This document shows positions 1-11,618 of a stretch of 64,000 bases of DNA, in pieces. Position 1 is the stretch's first letter. The number at the start of each line of letters is the position of its first letter. Source of the DNA: Sorghum bicolor (lineage: Eukaryota; Streptophyta; Magnoliopsida; Poales; Poaceae); the NCBI RefSeq assembly GCF_000003195.3, contig NC_012877.2, positions 25,439,838-25,503,837 of the forward strand, in the 5' to 3' direction. Position numbers and translations under genes: made by a program. Under the pieces are notes generated by a model. The model worked only from the letters and a program-made list of their open reading frames with translations, was not told where the DNA came from and searched no databases.

Positions 1-362
1 TGTAGAAAGTTTTGACATGCAAACATTTTATGAAACACTTTTTAAAAGCCTAAGCAAAAGAGGTTTCTAGGGTCTATTTTCATAAGTATGACTTAAAAGC
101 ATATTTTGGAAAAGTGATCAACATGAACATTGTTCCCAAGATTAAGTTAAGCATAGATAAACTAATTACCAAGGCATTAAGCACAAACACAAGCATTGTT
201 CACTCAAACATAAGCATAGGAAGCCTATTTAAGCAATTTAAAACACATTTTTGCATAGAATGACATGGCTCAAGATAGATGATCATCATGATATGCTTTG
301 AGTAAATGATGATGCTCATGCTATGCACATGCTTGATGCAACCATAACACTGGGGTGTTACA
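1..362 (-). repeat. 3' LTR of element A (partial)
   Basis: This is the terminal part of the left LTR. It matches 11132-11495 almost base for base and ends at the TGT-ACA type border at 362. The rest of this LTR is beyond the window start. Confidence 0.95.
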
Positions 363-375
363 GCCCTCCCCCCTT
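363..375 (-). other. Polypurine tract of element A
   Basis: On the minus strand this is AAGGGGGGAGGGC, lying immediately before the LTR start TGTAACACC. It is the plus-strand priming site for reverse transcription and fixes the element's orientation. Confidence 0.85.
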
Positions 376-404
376 ACAAAAATCTCGTCCCGAGATTTGA
401 AAGC

Positions 405-1349
405 TTACTGATTTTCGAAGAAGGTTTTGTAAACTTCTTTTAAATAATCCTCCGTCTCCCAAGTGGCATCTTCTTCCCCGTGGTTACTCCACAACACTTT
501 GTAGAGCTTAACCACATGATTACGCGTCTCCCGTTCCTTGCGATCAAGAATCGCTATGGGTTTCTCCTCATACACCAAGTCTGACTTCAACTTGATATCT
601 CGAATTTCCACTTGTTCCTCCGGTACACGAAGGCACTTCTTCAATTGTGATACGTGGAAGACAGGAAAAATGGCTCGAAGCGCAACTGGGAGTTGAACTT
701 TGTATGCCACATTCCCTTTCTTTTCGAGAATCTGATAAGGTCCCACATAGCGAGGTGCAAGCTTTCGCTTGACTCCGAACCTTTGTACACCCTTCATCGG
801 AGACACCTTGATGTGCACATGGTCACCAACTGAAAACTCAATCGGCTTCCTTCTCTTGTCGGCATAACTTTTCTGACGAGCTTGAGCAGCTTCCAGATGT
901 TGCTGGATAGTACGGACTTTCTGCTCTGCTTCGTTCACGAAATCGATGCCATAGTATCTTCGCTCTCCAGCTTCTACCCAATTCAGTGGGGTTCGACACT
1001 TTCGACCGTACAAGGCTTCAAATGGAGCCATCTTGATACTCTCCTGGTAACTATTGTTGTAGGAGAACTCAGCTAATGGCAACCACTTAACCCAAGAACC
1101 TTTTGATGAAAGAGCACATGCCCTCAACATATCTTCAAGGATCTGGTTAACTCGTTCAGTTTGACCTGCTGTTTGGGGATGATAAGCAGAGCTGCGGACC
1201 AAATGAGTACCAATCTGCTCATGAAGACATTCCCAAAAACGAGCAGTGAACTGCGGTCCATGATCAGATATGATTGTTCGAGGCACACCATACTGTCGAA
1301 CAATGTGCTCGAAATACAACTCCGCATATTGATGGGGACGATTGTCAGT
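405..1349 (-). CDS. Integrase C-terminal half with chromodomain (element A)
   Basis: This continues the same frame as the gag-pol ORF upstream, separated from it by one TGA at 1350-1352. It holds the rest of the integrase core: the second catalytic Asp in IISDHGPQF, and the Glu region in AYHPQTAGQTERVNQ. The GPY/F-type region APRYVGPYQILEK follows, then a C-terminal chromodomain (VVKLYKVLWSNHGEEDATWE). Chromodomains are thought to bind modified histone tails and steer insertion into heterochromatin. The stop lies between the first and second acidic residues of the DDE triad, so normal translation would give an inactive integrase. Everything downstream of that codon is open to the natural end at 405. 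Confidence 0.88.
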   Translation of the reverse strand, partial: TDNRPHQYAELYFEHIVRQYGVPRTIISDHGPQFTARFWECLHEQIGTHLVRSSAYHPQTAGQTERVNQILEDMLRACALSSKGSWVKWLPLAEFSYNNSYQESIKMAPFEALYGRKCRTPLNWVEAGERRYYGIDFVNEAEQKVRTIQQHLEAAQARQKSYADKRRKPIEFSVGDHVHIKVSPMKGVQRFGVKRKLAPRYVGPYQILEKKGNVAYKVQLPVALRAIFPVFHVSQLKKCLRVPEEQVEIRDIKLKSDLVYEEKPIAILDRKERETRNHVVKLYKVLWSNHGEEDATWETEDYLKEVYKTFFENQ

Positions 1350-4300
1350 TCAGACTGGAATAAATCGAGCAACCTTGGTCAAACGATCTACAACCACCCA
1401 GATGGAGTCGTAACCCTTAACAGAAATTGGGAGTCCACTGATGAAATCCATGCTGACTTCTTCCCATTTCCAACCAGGAATTGACAAGGGTTGAAGCAAA
1501 CCAGCTTTCATGTGAACAGCCTTCACCCGACAACAATTGTCACAACGAGCGACAAAAGCAGCTATCTCCTTTTTCATCTTTGTCCACCAAAACAAAGGTT
1601 TCAGATCCTGATACATCTTGCTACTACCAGGATGGATAGACATTTTGGATGAATGAGCTTCAGATAGGATCTGATTTCGCAGCTCACGGTCTTTTGGGAC
1701 CACAAGTCGATCCTTGAACCAAAGGATTCCGTTCTCATCAACCCGGAAATGCTTGGTTTCTTCTTCCTTCATTTTCCTCTTTATATGGTGGATGCCTACA
1801 TCCGTCTGCTGCAATTCGATAACTCGATTGCGAATGGTACTCTCCAGAGAAATCTGGTGGAGTACAAGCGGATGCATCAGATGTGACAACAACGGATCTT
1901 CCACTTGAATTGAGTGACAGTGCGCTTTCCGACTCAAGGCATCCGCCACTACGTTTGCCTTGCCCGGATGATAGTGCACTTGCAGATTATAATCTTTAAT
2001 CAACTCAAGCCACCTTCGCTGCCGCATGTTCAGTTCAGGTTGAGTGAAGATATACTTGAGGCTCTTATGATCGGTGTAAATATTACACAGATTACCCAGC
2101 AGATAATGCCTCCAGATTTTCAAAGCATGAACAACTGCTGCCAATTCTAAGTCATGAGTGGGGTAATTGACCTCATGCTTTCGAAGTTGGCGCGAGGCAT
2201 ATGCGATAACGCGACCTTCCTGCATCAACACACAGCCTAAACCAATGCCTGATGCGTCACAAAAGACATCGAAAGGCTTCTCGATATCAGGTTGAGCTAG
2301 GACAGGAGCTGATGTCAACAGTGTCCTCAACTTGTGGAATGCCTCTTCACACTCAGGTGTCCACACAAACTTTTCATCTTTCTGAAGTAGACGAGTCATA
2401 GGCTTGGATATTTTGGAGAACTCCGGAATAAATCGACGGTAATACCCAGCCAGACCGAGAAAACTCCAAACCTCGTGTACCGAAGTTGGAACTTTCCAAT
2501 CCAGCACTTCTTGCACCTTAGCCGGATCCACCGATATGCCTTCTTCAGATAAGACATGGCCCAAGAAAGGTACTTTCTTTAGCCAAAACTCGCATTTGCT
2601 AAACTTTGCATAAAGTTGATGTTCGCGCAAACGCGACAACACTACACGCAGATGCTCTGCATGCTCCTCTTCATTGCAAGAATATACCAAGATATCATCA
2701 ATGAAGACCACTACAAACTTGTCCAATTCAGGCATGAACACCGAATTCATAAGATACATGAAATGAGCAGGTGCATTTGTAAGGCCGAAGGACATGACAA
2801 GGTACTCATACAACCCATACCTCGTCGAGAAAGCCGTCTTAGGTATATCTTCGGGACGGATCTTGATCTGATGGTACCGAGATCGCAAATCAATCTTGGA
2901 GAATACCTTAGCTTTGGACAACTGGTCAAACAAGATATCAATGCGAGGAAGAGGGTATTTGTTCTTGATAGTCACCGCATTTAGGGGACGATAGTCCACA
3001 CACATGCGCAAAGATTGATCCTTCTTCTTCACAAAGATAGCCGGACAACCCCAAGGAGATGAACTAGGACGAATAAGACCCTTCTGCAACAACTCATTTA
3101 GTTGGGTCTTAAGCTCAGCTAATTCATTGGGCGACATCCTATAAGGTCTTCTAGAGATAGGAGCGGTGCCTGGAATCAATTCAATTTTGAACTCCACATC
3201 CCGATCTGGAGGAAGCCCGGGTAGATCATCAGGAAAAACATCCGGAAACTCACACACCACCGGAATATCCTGAATAGCCTTAGATGTAACTGCATTCACA
3301 GTGCTACGGATTTGAATATCACGAGGGAGTTGCACTAGAAATGCCTCCTTGGTATTTGGGTCTTTCAACATCACTACACGAGTGGTGGTGTCTATAAGAA
3401 CTCCATTACCACTCATCCACTTCATCCCCAGAATTACATCTATGCCCACACTGGGTAGAACAACCAGATCAGCAAGAAACTGACGGCCTCCTATCTCCAG
3501 AGTTGCCCCCAAAACCACTTGATTGGTGGAAATATCATTTCCCGCAGCACTAATACAATAACTGCCCTTATCAAGTGTGATGGTCTTGATGCTATGCTTA
3601 GATACAAATTCAGAACTCACGAACGAATGCGATGCTCCAGAATCAAAAAGCACAAGTGCATCATGTTGATTGACCAGAAACTTACCAGCCGTGACTACCT
3701 CACCAGCAGGGATTGCCTCCACAGTTGTGTAATGAACACGCCCCTGACGGACGTTCCCCTGGTTGCCCTTCTTTGGCGGGTAAGGACAGTTGCTCTGCCA
3801 ATGCCCGGTCTGATTGCAGTTCCAGCACGGACGGTTGGCAGGTGGAGTCTTGGCATAGTTGGGACCCGTGTTGCCCCTAGGAAGAGCAATAGAGTACCCC
3901 TTGCGAAAACCCGTCTTTGCCTGATTCTTCTTCACCGAAGGGCGGTATCGCTGGTTGGGGGTTGGAGCACGGAATGGTGGCTTAGCTGCCACGGGAGCCT
4001 TGGACTGAGATGACCCAGCACTGGCCTCAAAAGCCCTCTTGCGAGTCTTGGTCGCAGTGTACACAGTGTTATAGTTCTCTTGGGTGAGAGCATCACTGAC
4101 AAACTCATTGAAAGTTGCACACTTAGAGCGGCCCATAGTCTTCAGCAATTTGGGACCCAAACCCCGCTTGAAACTAGCGATCCTTTTCGCCTCCGTGTTC
4201 ACAAACTCAGGAGCATATCTAGACAAGTGATTGAAAGCATGCAAATACTCCTTCAGAGTCTTGTTGCCCTGAGTCAACTGCATGAACTCGGTGTGCTTCA

Positions 4301-4769
4301 TCTCCATAACACCCGGAGGAATGAAATGCCCTTTGAAAGCCTCACGGAAAAGATTCCAATCAATCACCGTGTCAGCCGGTAGAGCTTCCCGGTACTGATT
4401 CCACCAGATGCCCGCCGGTCCTTGCAGTTGGTGAGCTGCATACTCCGCCTTCAAACCTTCAGTCAACCGAAGTAGGCGAAACTTTTGTTCCACCGTATTC
4501 AGCCACTCTTCAGCTTGAAGGGGTTCTTCAGCTTCTCTGAAAGGTGGGGGCTTCGTATCCATGAAGTCCTTGAAGCTACTGTACTGGTTAGGAGCTGGCC
4601 CTTCCTGTGCATTACGGCCACCCTGATTTGCCATACGATTGATGGTCTCAGTGAGCATCCTCTGATTTTCCACCATCATTTGCATCAGCTCAGCTGGATT
4701 TGGTGGTGGAGGAGGAGGTGGTGGATTCATGTTTGCACGCTGTTCCGCACCCCGGGTGCCACGAGACAT
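1350..4769 (-). CDS. Gag-protease-RT-RNase H-integrase (N-part) polyprotein, element A
   Basis: I chose the Met at 4769 (MSRGTRG) as the start because upstream codons in this frame are leader sequence without gag character. The order is: a proline run near residue 14; retrotransposon gag; a CCHC zinc knuckle ([14 protein letters not shown], about residues 314-327); protease active site LFDSGASH (about 370-377); RT with FIDD catalytic box (about 688-691); RNase H; the HHCC zinc domain (HPGSSKMY to CDNC); and the integrase core start MDFISGLP. It ends at a TGA at 1350-1352, a nonsense codon inside integrase. RT shows SRYHQI where the family usually has SGYHQI. Otherwise the frame is intact over 1139 codons, which fits a recent insertion. 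Confidence 0.92.
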   Translation of the reverse strand: MSRGTRGAEQRANMNPPPPPPPPNPAELMQMMVENQRMLTETINRMANQGGRNAQEGPAPNQYSSFKDFMDTKPPPFREAEEPLQAEEWLNTVEQKFRLLRLTEGLKAEYAAHQLQGPAGIWWNQYREALPADTVIDWNLFREAFKGHFIPPGVMEMKHTEFMQLTQGNKTLKEYLHAFNHLSRYAPEFVNTEAKRIASFKRGLGPKLLKTMGRSKCATFNEFVSDALTQENYNTVYTATKTRKRAFEASAGSSQSKAPVAAKPPFRAPTPNQRYRPSVKKNQAKTGFRKGYSIALPRGNTGPNYAKTPPANRPCWNCNQTGHWQSNCPYPPKKGNQGNVRQGRVHYTTVEAIPAGEVVTAGKFLVNQHDALVLFDSGASHSFVSSEFVSKHSIKTITLDKGSYCISAAGNDISTNQVVLGATLEIGGRQFLADLVVLPSVGIDVILGMKWMSGNGVLIDTTTRVVMLKDPNTKEAFLVQLPRDIQIRSTVNAVTSKAIQDIPVVCEFPDVFPDDLPGLPPDRDVEFKIELIPGTAPISRRPYRMSPNELAELKTQLNELLQKGLIRPSSSPWGCPAIFVKKKDQSLRMCVDYRPLNAVTIKNKYPLPRIDILFDQLSKAKVFSKIDLRSRYHQIKIRPEDIPKTAFSTRYGLYEYLVMSFGLTNAPAHFMYLMNSVFMPELDKFVVVFIDDILVYSCNEEEHAEHLRVVLSRLREHQLYAKFSKCEFWLKKVPFLGHVLSEEGISVDPAKVQEVLDWKVPTSVHEVWSFLGLAGYYRRFIPEFSKISKPMTRLLQKDEKFVWTPECEEAFHKLRTLLTSAPVLAQPDIEKPFDVFCDASGIGLGCVLMQEGRVIAYASRQLRKHEVNYPTHDLELAAVVHALKIWRHYLLGNLCNIYTDHKSLKYIFTQPELNMRQRRWLELIKDYNLQVHYHPGKANVVADALSRKAHCHSIQVEDPLLSHLMHPLVLHQISLESTIRNRVIELQQTDVGIHHIKRKMKEEETKHFRVDENGILWFKDRLVVPKDRELRNQILSEAHSSKMSIHPGSSKMYQDLKPLFWWTKMKKEIAAFVARCDNCCRVKAVHMKAGLLQPLSIPGWKWEEVSMDFISGLPISVKGYDSIWVVVDRLTKVARFIPV

Positions 4770-5127
4770 CTGTAAAGACACAGTCAGTGAGTATTGATGA
4801 TGACAAGATTTGCCATAGAAGAACTTATATTCATGCCTGAAAGTATTCAAGAGAATAGCTTTACAGAAAGGCACAACAATTCCATTCCACAAAACAACAT
4901 CACCAATCCAACACATGACATAGACATCCGCAATACGCACCACAACGGAAAACATCGGCATAACATAACGATCATAAAGACTGCACATAGGGTCCATAAA
5001 GTTATTACACCAACACAGTACATGCCATGAGTCAAGGTCAAAGTTTTGGATTACAACATGGTTACAAAAGCACCACAGCCGACTGGCATACTACAAAAGA
5101 TCCTTGGGTCACACTACCCACTACTCC

Positions 5128-6213
5128 CTACACTCCAGGCTCGTCGTCCGAGTCAGCGTCGAAGATCGCCTCTCCATCCTCGTCGCTAACCGGCTTAAGC
5201 TCCTCGTCCTCCACGTCCTCGTGTAAAGGTGGTGCAGCCGCTGCTGGTCCATCGACCTCCATACCATCATCATCGGCCACAATCACCTGAGGTCCTACCT
5301 CGGGATACATGGGTATAGGGCGAGGAACAGGGTGTAGCAAGTTGTTGAGATGGTGAATCTCCACAAGACCAGCCTCAATCTGATCCTGCAGATAGTTCTC
5401 CCGCTCAAGCGACTGAACTCGGTGCATCTCCCATGCTTGGCGCCTGTTCTCCGACACACGGAGTGCAGTATCCCTCTCACGGGTGAGCTGCACCAAGCGC
5501 TCCTGCAAGGTCTCCTTCTCTCTAGCTAACTGGCTCATCTGATCCTGCTTATGATCTCTCTCTCTGATGGCCTTCACCCACTGTTGCCTACGATACTCCG
5601 CAATGTCTTCCCACTCATTGCGGTCCTTCTGAGCTTGCTCCAGGAGTCTAGCTTGCTTGCGAAACTTGCGAGCACGCCTTTCAGCCTTTCGCTGCATCTC
5701 CTGGGCCCTGCGAACAGCCATCATCACCTGTGCATAGGTGCGCTCTCGCTGACTAATCAGCTTGAGCACAGCCATCATAGCACTCATAGCAGGACTAGAA
5801 CTCTCAGCTCTCTCTCCCCTGCCTCGAACCAAAGCACAACCATCAGCCTGTTTCCATTCCGCGGCTGCTGGGTCAGCACTAGGAATGGAGGCCGCTGGTC
5901 CTCCCGTTAGCTCGTCACCACACCTCTGACAGATATCGAGCAGGATAGTCTGGGCTGCAACCTGAGCTGCCTCCCAAGAAGTCTGCCCATCAGAGCTGCA
6001 AGTCCAGCCTGTCCATGCAGGCTTGTCCCCATGTGGAGGGACAACTCCCTGCACAGCAAACCACTGGATCCCTCCTGTGCTCTCCATCTCCCACCAAGAA
6101 TACTGAGGTGGCTCAGTATACCCAACAGTCCGTAACACTCTCCAGAGCAGGGTAGGAGTGCCAAACTCGTGCAAGAAAGTGTCACTAGGACGAGGTGAAG
6201 CGGGTGCGTCCAT
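5128..6213 (-). CDS. Extra 361-aa ORF upstream of gag (element A)
   Basis: This is an uninterrupted sense-strand ORF between the PBS and gag. The N-terminal third is rich in Trp (WRVLRT, YSWWEM, WTGWTC) and looks like a compact folded domain. About residues 150-280 are a strongly charged coiled coil dense in Arg, Gln and Glu. The C-terminus is an acidic tail (DEDGEAIFDADSDDEPGV). I do not recognise a named domain or motif. Accessory ORFs upstream of gag have been reported in some grass chromoviruses, but their role is unknown. Its intact length next to a nearly intact pol suggests recent selection or very recent insertion. It is transcribed with gag if the LTR promoter is used. Confidence 0.75.
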   Translation of the reverse strand: MDAPASPRPSDTFLHEFGTPTLLWRVLRTVGYTEPPQYSWWEMESTGGIQWFAVQGVVPPHGDKPAWTGWTCSSDGQTSWEAAQVAAQTILLDICQRCGDELTGGPAASIPSADPAAAEWKQADGCALVRGRGERAESSSPAMSAMMAVLKLISQRERTYAQVMMAVRRAQEMQRKAERRARKFRKQARLLEQAQKDRNEWEDIAEYRRQQWVKAIRERDHKQDQMSQLAREKETLQERLVQLTRERDTALRVSENRRQAWEMHRVQSLERENYLQDQIEAGLVEIHHLNNLLHPVPRPIPMYPEVGPQVIVADDDGMEVDGPAAAAPPLHEDVEDEELKPVSDEDGEAIFDADSDDEPGV

Positions 6214-7015
6214 CTGTGGAAGGGAATAGGAACACCATGGGTAACAGAGGATTAGTTAAGCAATCATTCATTTATTGAAAAGGGACGAAATTGTAAGGGA
6301 AGGAGTAGACAGAATGTATGTATGAATGCGACATGATGCATGCACGAACCGTACGTCCTCACAAACTTAGAAAATTAATATTCTAACGGATATACGGTGG
6401 CATACATTCGTCTCTCGATACGGTAACTATCGGTTTACACGTGCGCTGTTAGAGTACCTGCAGAAAACTTCATTTCAGCCCAACAGTTCCCAATATATAT
6501 CACTCAAGAAAGCAGTAAACTAAGTGCACATTGCTCGGACATGCCCAACATGCCCCAAACAATGACACCACAGCTACCCGAGAAATTAAATGCTCCCCAA
6601 TTAAGTTTCTTTCATGGTTTCATGGTTTCGACATGTAACCACTCCAGAAAACCACCGCGAACACTCCCCTAGACCGCCGTTTGGACGATCATGCTCTCAC
6701 AGCTCACACTTACCCGAGCGTAGGTGCGACGTTACATAATTTAAATCTAGCGACATATGTGGCTAATTCACATATGAAGGCTACCTCCACCATTAGACCA
6801 CAGGGTAGCATAGTGCGGTCATCACACATCCATACCTGAGTACTGCCGGAGATGCATAAATAAAACCCCCCCAAGTCAGTACTTAAATAGCCACCTATAG
6901 TCCTTATGTGGGCAAGGAGGATTCGACCACTGGCATAACTTAATTATTTGTTTTACAGTATTTTATTTAAAACTCTTTTGTTTTAAATACACAAACGCTG
7001 CATTTATAATGCTGA
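6214..7015 (-). other. 5' leader of element A
   Basis: About 800 bp of AT-rich sequence lies between the PBS and the extra ORF. It has no ORF of note, and I see no gene or repeat in it. It would form the untranslated leader and packaging region of the element's RNA. Confidence 0.6.
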
Positions 7016-7031
7016 ACTTGCTCCGATGCCA
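7016..7031 (-). other. Primer binding site of element A (tRNA-Met-like)
   Basis: Two bases inside the 5' LTR border, the minus strand reads TGGCATCGGAGCAAG. This resembles the initiator-tRNA-Met PBS (TGGTATCAGAGC) with about two mismatches. The position next to the LTR is decisive; the tRNA identity is an inference. Confidence 0.7.
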
Positions 7032-7033
7032 GC

Positions 7034-10000
7034 TGTCACAGAACCGACCAAATTATAAGAGTTCAAGTGCAGAAACGATCGTCAAACAATCAAGTTTCTA
7101 AACTTGAGCCCATATAATCCCGGTAGTCAATCGAAATCACGAAGGACTTCAAACCAACTCGCAACAAACCAAGATCGTAATAGTTCAACATAAACACAAC
7201 GAATGTTACATAGTCATTCATTGCCGACGAAGCGGCACCACATCAGAGTCATTAAGTTATTACAACCCAAGTTTGAAGTAGCGGAAGCAAAATAGTTACA
7301 CATACTTGTTCAAAGTTCAGTACACAAGTTTTGTTACTGCCAGAGTCTATGCCATCCTTCCAAAAGCATCATAGACGAGAAGAGTAGAGAACCGTGCCCA
7401 ACGGTTAGTCCTCATCCCCAGCGGGATGGAGACAGGTCTTGCAGAAACCGTCATAGAAGATATCATCTGCAACAGGTGGGAATAAACCCTGAGTACGAGG
7501 ATGTACTCAGCTAGACTTACCCGTCTAGTAAAACACAAAAGACACCAAGGATCATGCAAGGCTAAATCTTAGGTGGAGTTGGTTGACTCACCTTTTGCCA
7601 AAAGCTTAACTTACAACTAAGTTATTTTAAGAGCATCATATTTATTTATCATCAGCCTACCACTAGATTAGCACCTGTACTACAACACATCACTTGATTA
7701 TTACAAACAATAATAACCATATCAAATTCATCATATGTTCTTCTTGCTATCATCATTATCATGAACCAAATTCATTAGTGAATGCTACGTTTGCCGCTGC
7801 TCTGTCAAGTTCTCACTAACCGGGAGAGACGGCGATTCGAATCGAATTCCTATCCAGCTGGAGTATTATTCCTAGCACTCACCCAGGCATCCCCTGCCAG
7901 AGCCAATGGTCCCCCGCACACCGCACTTCCTCCGGTAGTGCGCACTTTATACTTGCCGGTCTTCCGGCCTGAGTCATACTACTCGGCTTCGCGGTCGGAA
8001 CGAGTTATCCGGCCAACTAAGTGTTAGGCATGCGTTCAACATGACAAGAGGACGTACAACGATCAGTCCTTAACTGCCACAGACGGAGTTACTACAAACT
8101 TGCAAAACTCCGCCCGGCTTAAGTCACTTTAATCAGGTTCCATCCACGATAGCACATATAGACCATCGTGATCCGACATAACCCTATATCGCGCGGATGA
8201 CAGGATATCACCCGACTTCTACCGATTAAAGCATATCTAAGCTGCTACTCGATCCTAACTCTACAACCAGGGAGGGTGAGTTATCTGGACAAGGATAGAG
8301 TAGAATGCAGCAACAGTTTCATCACAACTCCTAGACTTAATGCATCAATAGGTATAACATATTAAGTAAACTTTCGAAAATAGAAGGAGACTTAGAATGC
8401 TCCGGGGCTTGCCTTTCACGAACGATGCCGGCTCGTGATTCGGGCACTCAACTTCTTCTCCGGGCTCCTCGAGTCCGGCTTGCTGGACCTCCACCTCCTG
8501 GCTGCCCTCCTGACCTTCGGGATTCGCTTGGAGCTCGAAGGAAACTGCCACGTCCGGTGCACCTATTGCATGCTCGAACGATAAGATAATGCACATGCTA
8601 ACGATGAATGCTTAATGACACAAGAAACTCACTGGACACTCATTTACGGACAAAAGTTATACTAACTCGCATAATTGAACAAGTTAACATAACCCAAAAC
8701 CTTTCAAGACACTAAGACAGCAAACACACAAACAGAGAGGCTCAGTAAATAAATCATAACCAAAGATAGGCAGGTCCAACAAACATGAGTAAGGACATTC
8801 TGGAAAGCTTATGAAATTGTCTACAATTAATCTTTAAACATGACAGCAAGATTCATACATGAGACTGGTCATTTAAACAAAGTTCCAGGTTCTGTCCCAG
8901 AAAAACAGAGAACACCTATTCCTGGAACCCAACTTGAAACAGCTATAACTTTTAAACTACTTGGCCAAACGACCTCAAATTTAAACCATAGTTTGTTCAA
9001 CAAGTTTGGAACATCTTTGCTTTAGACAAGTTCCACAGAAAGTCAAGTTATTATTAAGTAATAACCAAATTGCTACCTTGCTGTCCAGAACAGCATTTAA
9101 CCCTATAGTTAATTATTTAATGACATGATCAAGACACAAACCATGCCAACCACATGGCCTATGAGCACAAACATATTACAAGGTTACCAGATCATCAGAT
9201 GGAAACCCCAAAACATTTATTTAACAAGGCATTTATTAATTAACTCTAAATAAGAGCATAATTACAAGATACTAGTTCAAATGCTCAGAAAAATCTACAA
9301 AAATTAAAGAAGCACAAGGACACCATCAAAGTATCACCATAAAAATTTCACAGCAATTGCACATACCAAAATAAAGATATGTATTTAACACGTATCAAGG
9401 CATTTATTTCATAAATTTAGAAACAATACTTATATGGTGTTAAACAACAGATTTCAGATTATTTACATCTTAGAAGTACCATAAACAAACTTACCACCAA
9501 AGTAGAACATCAGCATAAACACCAATTATTTTATATGATTTATTTAAAGAAACAAGCCATATCTCAAACACAAATTACGTATCCCAACTGCAGTGCTCTA
9601 AAAATCATGAAATAATTATCAGAGCACTCTAATGCCATGCAAAGGCTACCATAAAATTTTCAAAGCAAACTAAGCAGTATAACAAGAGATATGCATTTTT
9701 CCATAAATAACAAGATTAAATCCTTAATAAATGATTTCTCAGAAAACATGATTTATTTTATATTTTTATTAAATACTAGCCATCTCAAGAAACTCCACAA
9801 AAATTTGTTTCACAATTTTTGGATCTCAGAAACCGGAGATATGATTTTTGCAAGAAAGCCAAAAATTAGGATTTTGAATAAAAGAAAAGGAGGGAAAGAG
9901 AGAGTCGCTGACAGTGGGTCCCATCTGTCAGGCTCTTCTTCCTCGCGGCCGAGGCGACTTTCGCTGGCGATTTCTCCGCGACGGCGAGGTCTCCGGCCAA

Positions 10001-11495
10001 GCCAAGGGCATCAGCGTGATCCCCAAACCCTAACGACTCGATTGACCCCACTTTTCCCACGGCGGAGCCACCGGAAGAGGCTCGCCGTCGACAATGGCGG
10101 CTCGGCGGAGGTGCTCGGCGTTACGCCGGAGCCCTCAGGCCGGTAGAGCGCGACCTAAGGCCTTCTACAGCACCAGCGGACTACGGCGAAGCTTCCTAGG
10201 TGCGCGGCTTGGCCTGGATCCCCGTGGAACGCGCTGGCCACGAGAGCACCCAACTCCGGCGGAAGCACGGCGGCGCTGCGCACCGTGTCCGGCGACGGAG
10301 AACCCAATAGAGCGTCCACCAGGTGGCGCAAAAGCTCGCTAAGGACCTAAGCTACCTCTAGGACCTAACCAAAGACGATGAGAAGCCTCACAGCGCTCGG
10401 CATTGAGTTCGCCGGAGAAGAAGGTCACGGCGAACCGATTTGGGGGAAGAAGGGAATGTCGGCTCACCGGTGGGTTTCTCGGCGAGTTAGAGGGTGGAGC
10501 TTGGAGAGCGGCTCACAGCGGAGCTTTGGGTGGAGTTTGGTGGACGGAGGCACAGTGAGGAGCGCACACGAGCTCGCCGGAGGGAGCTCGCGGCGGAGAG
10601 CTCGCTGCGAGCGAGTTTCAGGCGAAGGAGGGCGAGGCAGAGCGAGTGGACGCGTCCACTTCGCTCGGGACGTCGCCGTGGAGGTCATGCACGTGACGAG
10701 GGCTGACAAGCGGGGCCAGGAGCGGCGTGCGGTCGACAAATGGCGACGGAGCTCTGCCGGCGGTCGGCCACGTCGACAAGCTCAGGCTCGATTCAGAAGA
10801 AAGGGTGCTGGTCTGACAGAGCCACTTCACCGGCGATTATCTCCCAAACCAGAGCGAATTAGAAGATGGCGTAGTTGACAAACTTGGAGAACTAAGCGAG
10901 ATCTACAACTTTGTCAACTGGAGCAAGAGCTAGATCGGCTTGGATTGAGAGTTATGAAGTTTTCAAAATCAATCAAGCAAACTGGTTTCGTTCCAAGACT
11001 TAGAAAATTTTCTAAGTGTTGAAAACAGCCCCAAATCTGCCTTGTAGGTCACTTTTGAGCTATTTGTGATCATTTTCATGAGATGGCCATAAAACAACTT
11101 TTGTTCCTTATAAAATTTGCTACAACTTTGCTGTAGAAAGTTTTGACATGCAAACATTTTATGAAACACTTTTTAAAAGCCTAAGCAAAAGAGGTTTCTA
11201 GGGTCTATTTTCATAAGTATGACTTAAAAGCATATTTTGGAAAAGTGATCAACATGAACATTGTTCCCAAGATTAAGTTAAGCATAGATAAACTAATTAC
11301 CAAGGCATTAAGCACAAACACAAGCATTGTTCACTCAAACATAAGCATAGGAAGCCTATTTAAGCAATTTAAAACACATTTTTTTGCATAGAATGACATG
11401 GCTCAAGATAGATGATGATCATGATATGCTTTGAGTAAATGATGATGCTCATGCTATGCACATGCTTGATGCAACCATAACACTGGGGTGTTACA
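7034..11495 (-). repeat. 5' LTR of element A (4.46 kb)
   Basis: This is the complete LTR, from TGTCACAG at 7034 to the complement of TGTAACACCCC at 11495. It is unusually long. The flanks are AT-rich, but 9905-10870 is strongly GC- and CpG-rich. Short ORFs read on either strand inside it (for example 9691-10146 and 10378-10878, plus) lack recognisable domains and are not called as genes. Confidence 0.92.
9905..10870. other. GC-rich island inside the LTR of element A
   Basis: A block of about 970 bp has many CG dinucleotides and gcggcgg/ccggcg runs, sharply bounded by AT-rich LTR sequence. It includes GTGGGTCCCATCTGTCAG-like sequence. I see no convincing protein. It could be the promoter and untranslated part of the LTR, or captured sequence; the sequence does not decide. 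Confidence 0.5.
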
Positions 11496-11618
11496 AATAG
11501 GATCAGAGTTGTTCAGATTGAGGTTGTCGGATTAGGAGCATTAATTGCGGGAAAAGGCATCATTACTGCAGAGAATTTCGGAGCATTAATAGTTTTATAC
11601 TCCGAACTGGGGGGCATG

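Larger units (their letters stand above)
1..11495 (-). mobile_element. Element A: Tekay/Del-like Ty3/gypsy chromovirus
   Basis: This LTR retrotransposon reads on the minus strand. The 3' LTR (cut by the window start) ends at 362, the internal region is 363-7033 and the 5' LTR is 7034-11495. The order is LTR, PBS, extra ORF, gag, protease, RT, RNase H, integrase with C-terminal chromodomain, PPT, LTR, which is the chromovirus layout. The LTR starts TGTAACACCCC and ends in TGACA when read in element orientation. The 362 bp visible in both LTRs differ by one 2-bp indel and about one substitution, so the insertion is young. It sits in the 3' tail of element B1; AATAG at 11496-11500 is the right-hand target-site copy, and the left copy is outside the window. 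Confidence 0.93.

Noticed and set aside
5027..5290. Plus-strand ORF with a Ser-rich tail near 5.1 kb
   Set aside because: It is a shadow of the acidic C-terminus of the minus-strand 361-aa ORF.
9691..10878. Plus-strand ORFs in the LTR of element A as host genes
   Set aside because: They are GC-driven open frames without domains, overlapping in several frames. The region is inside a well-bounded LTR.
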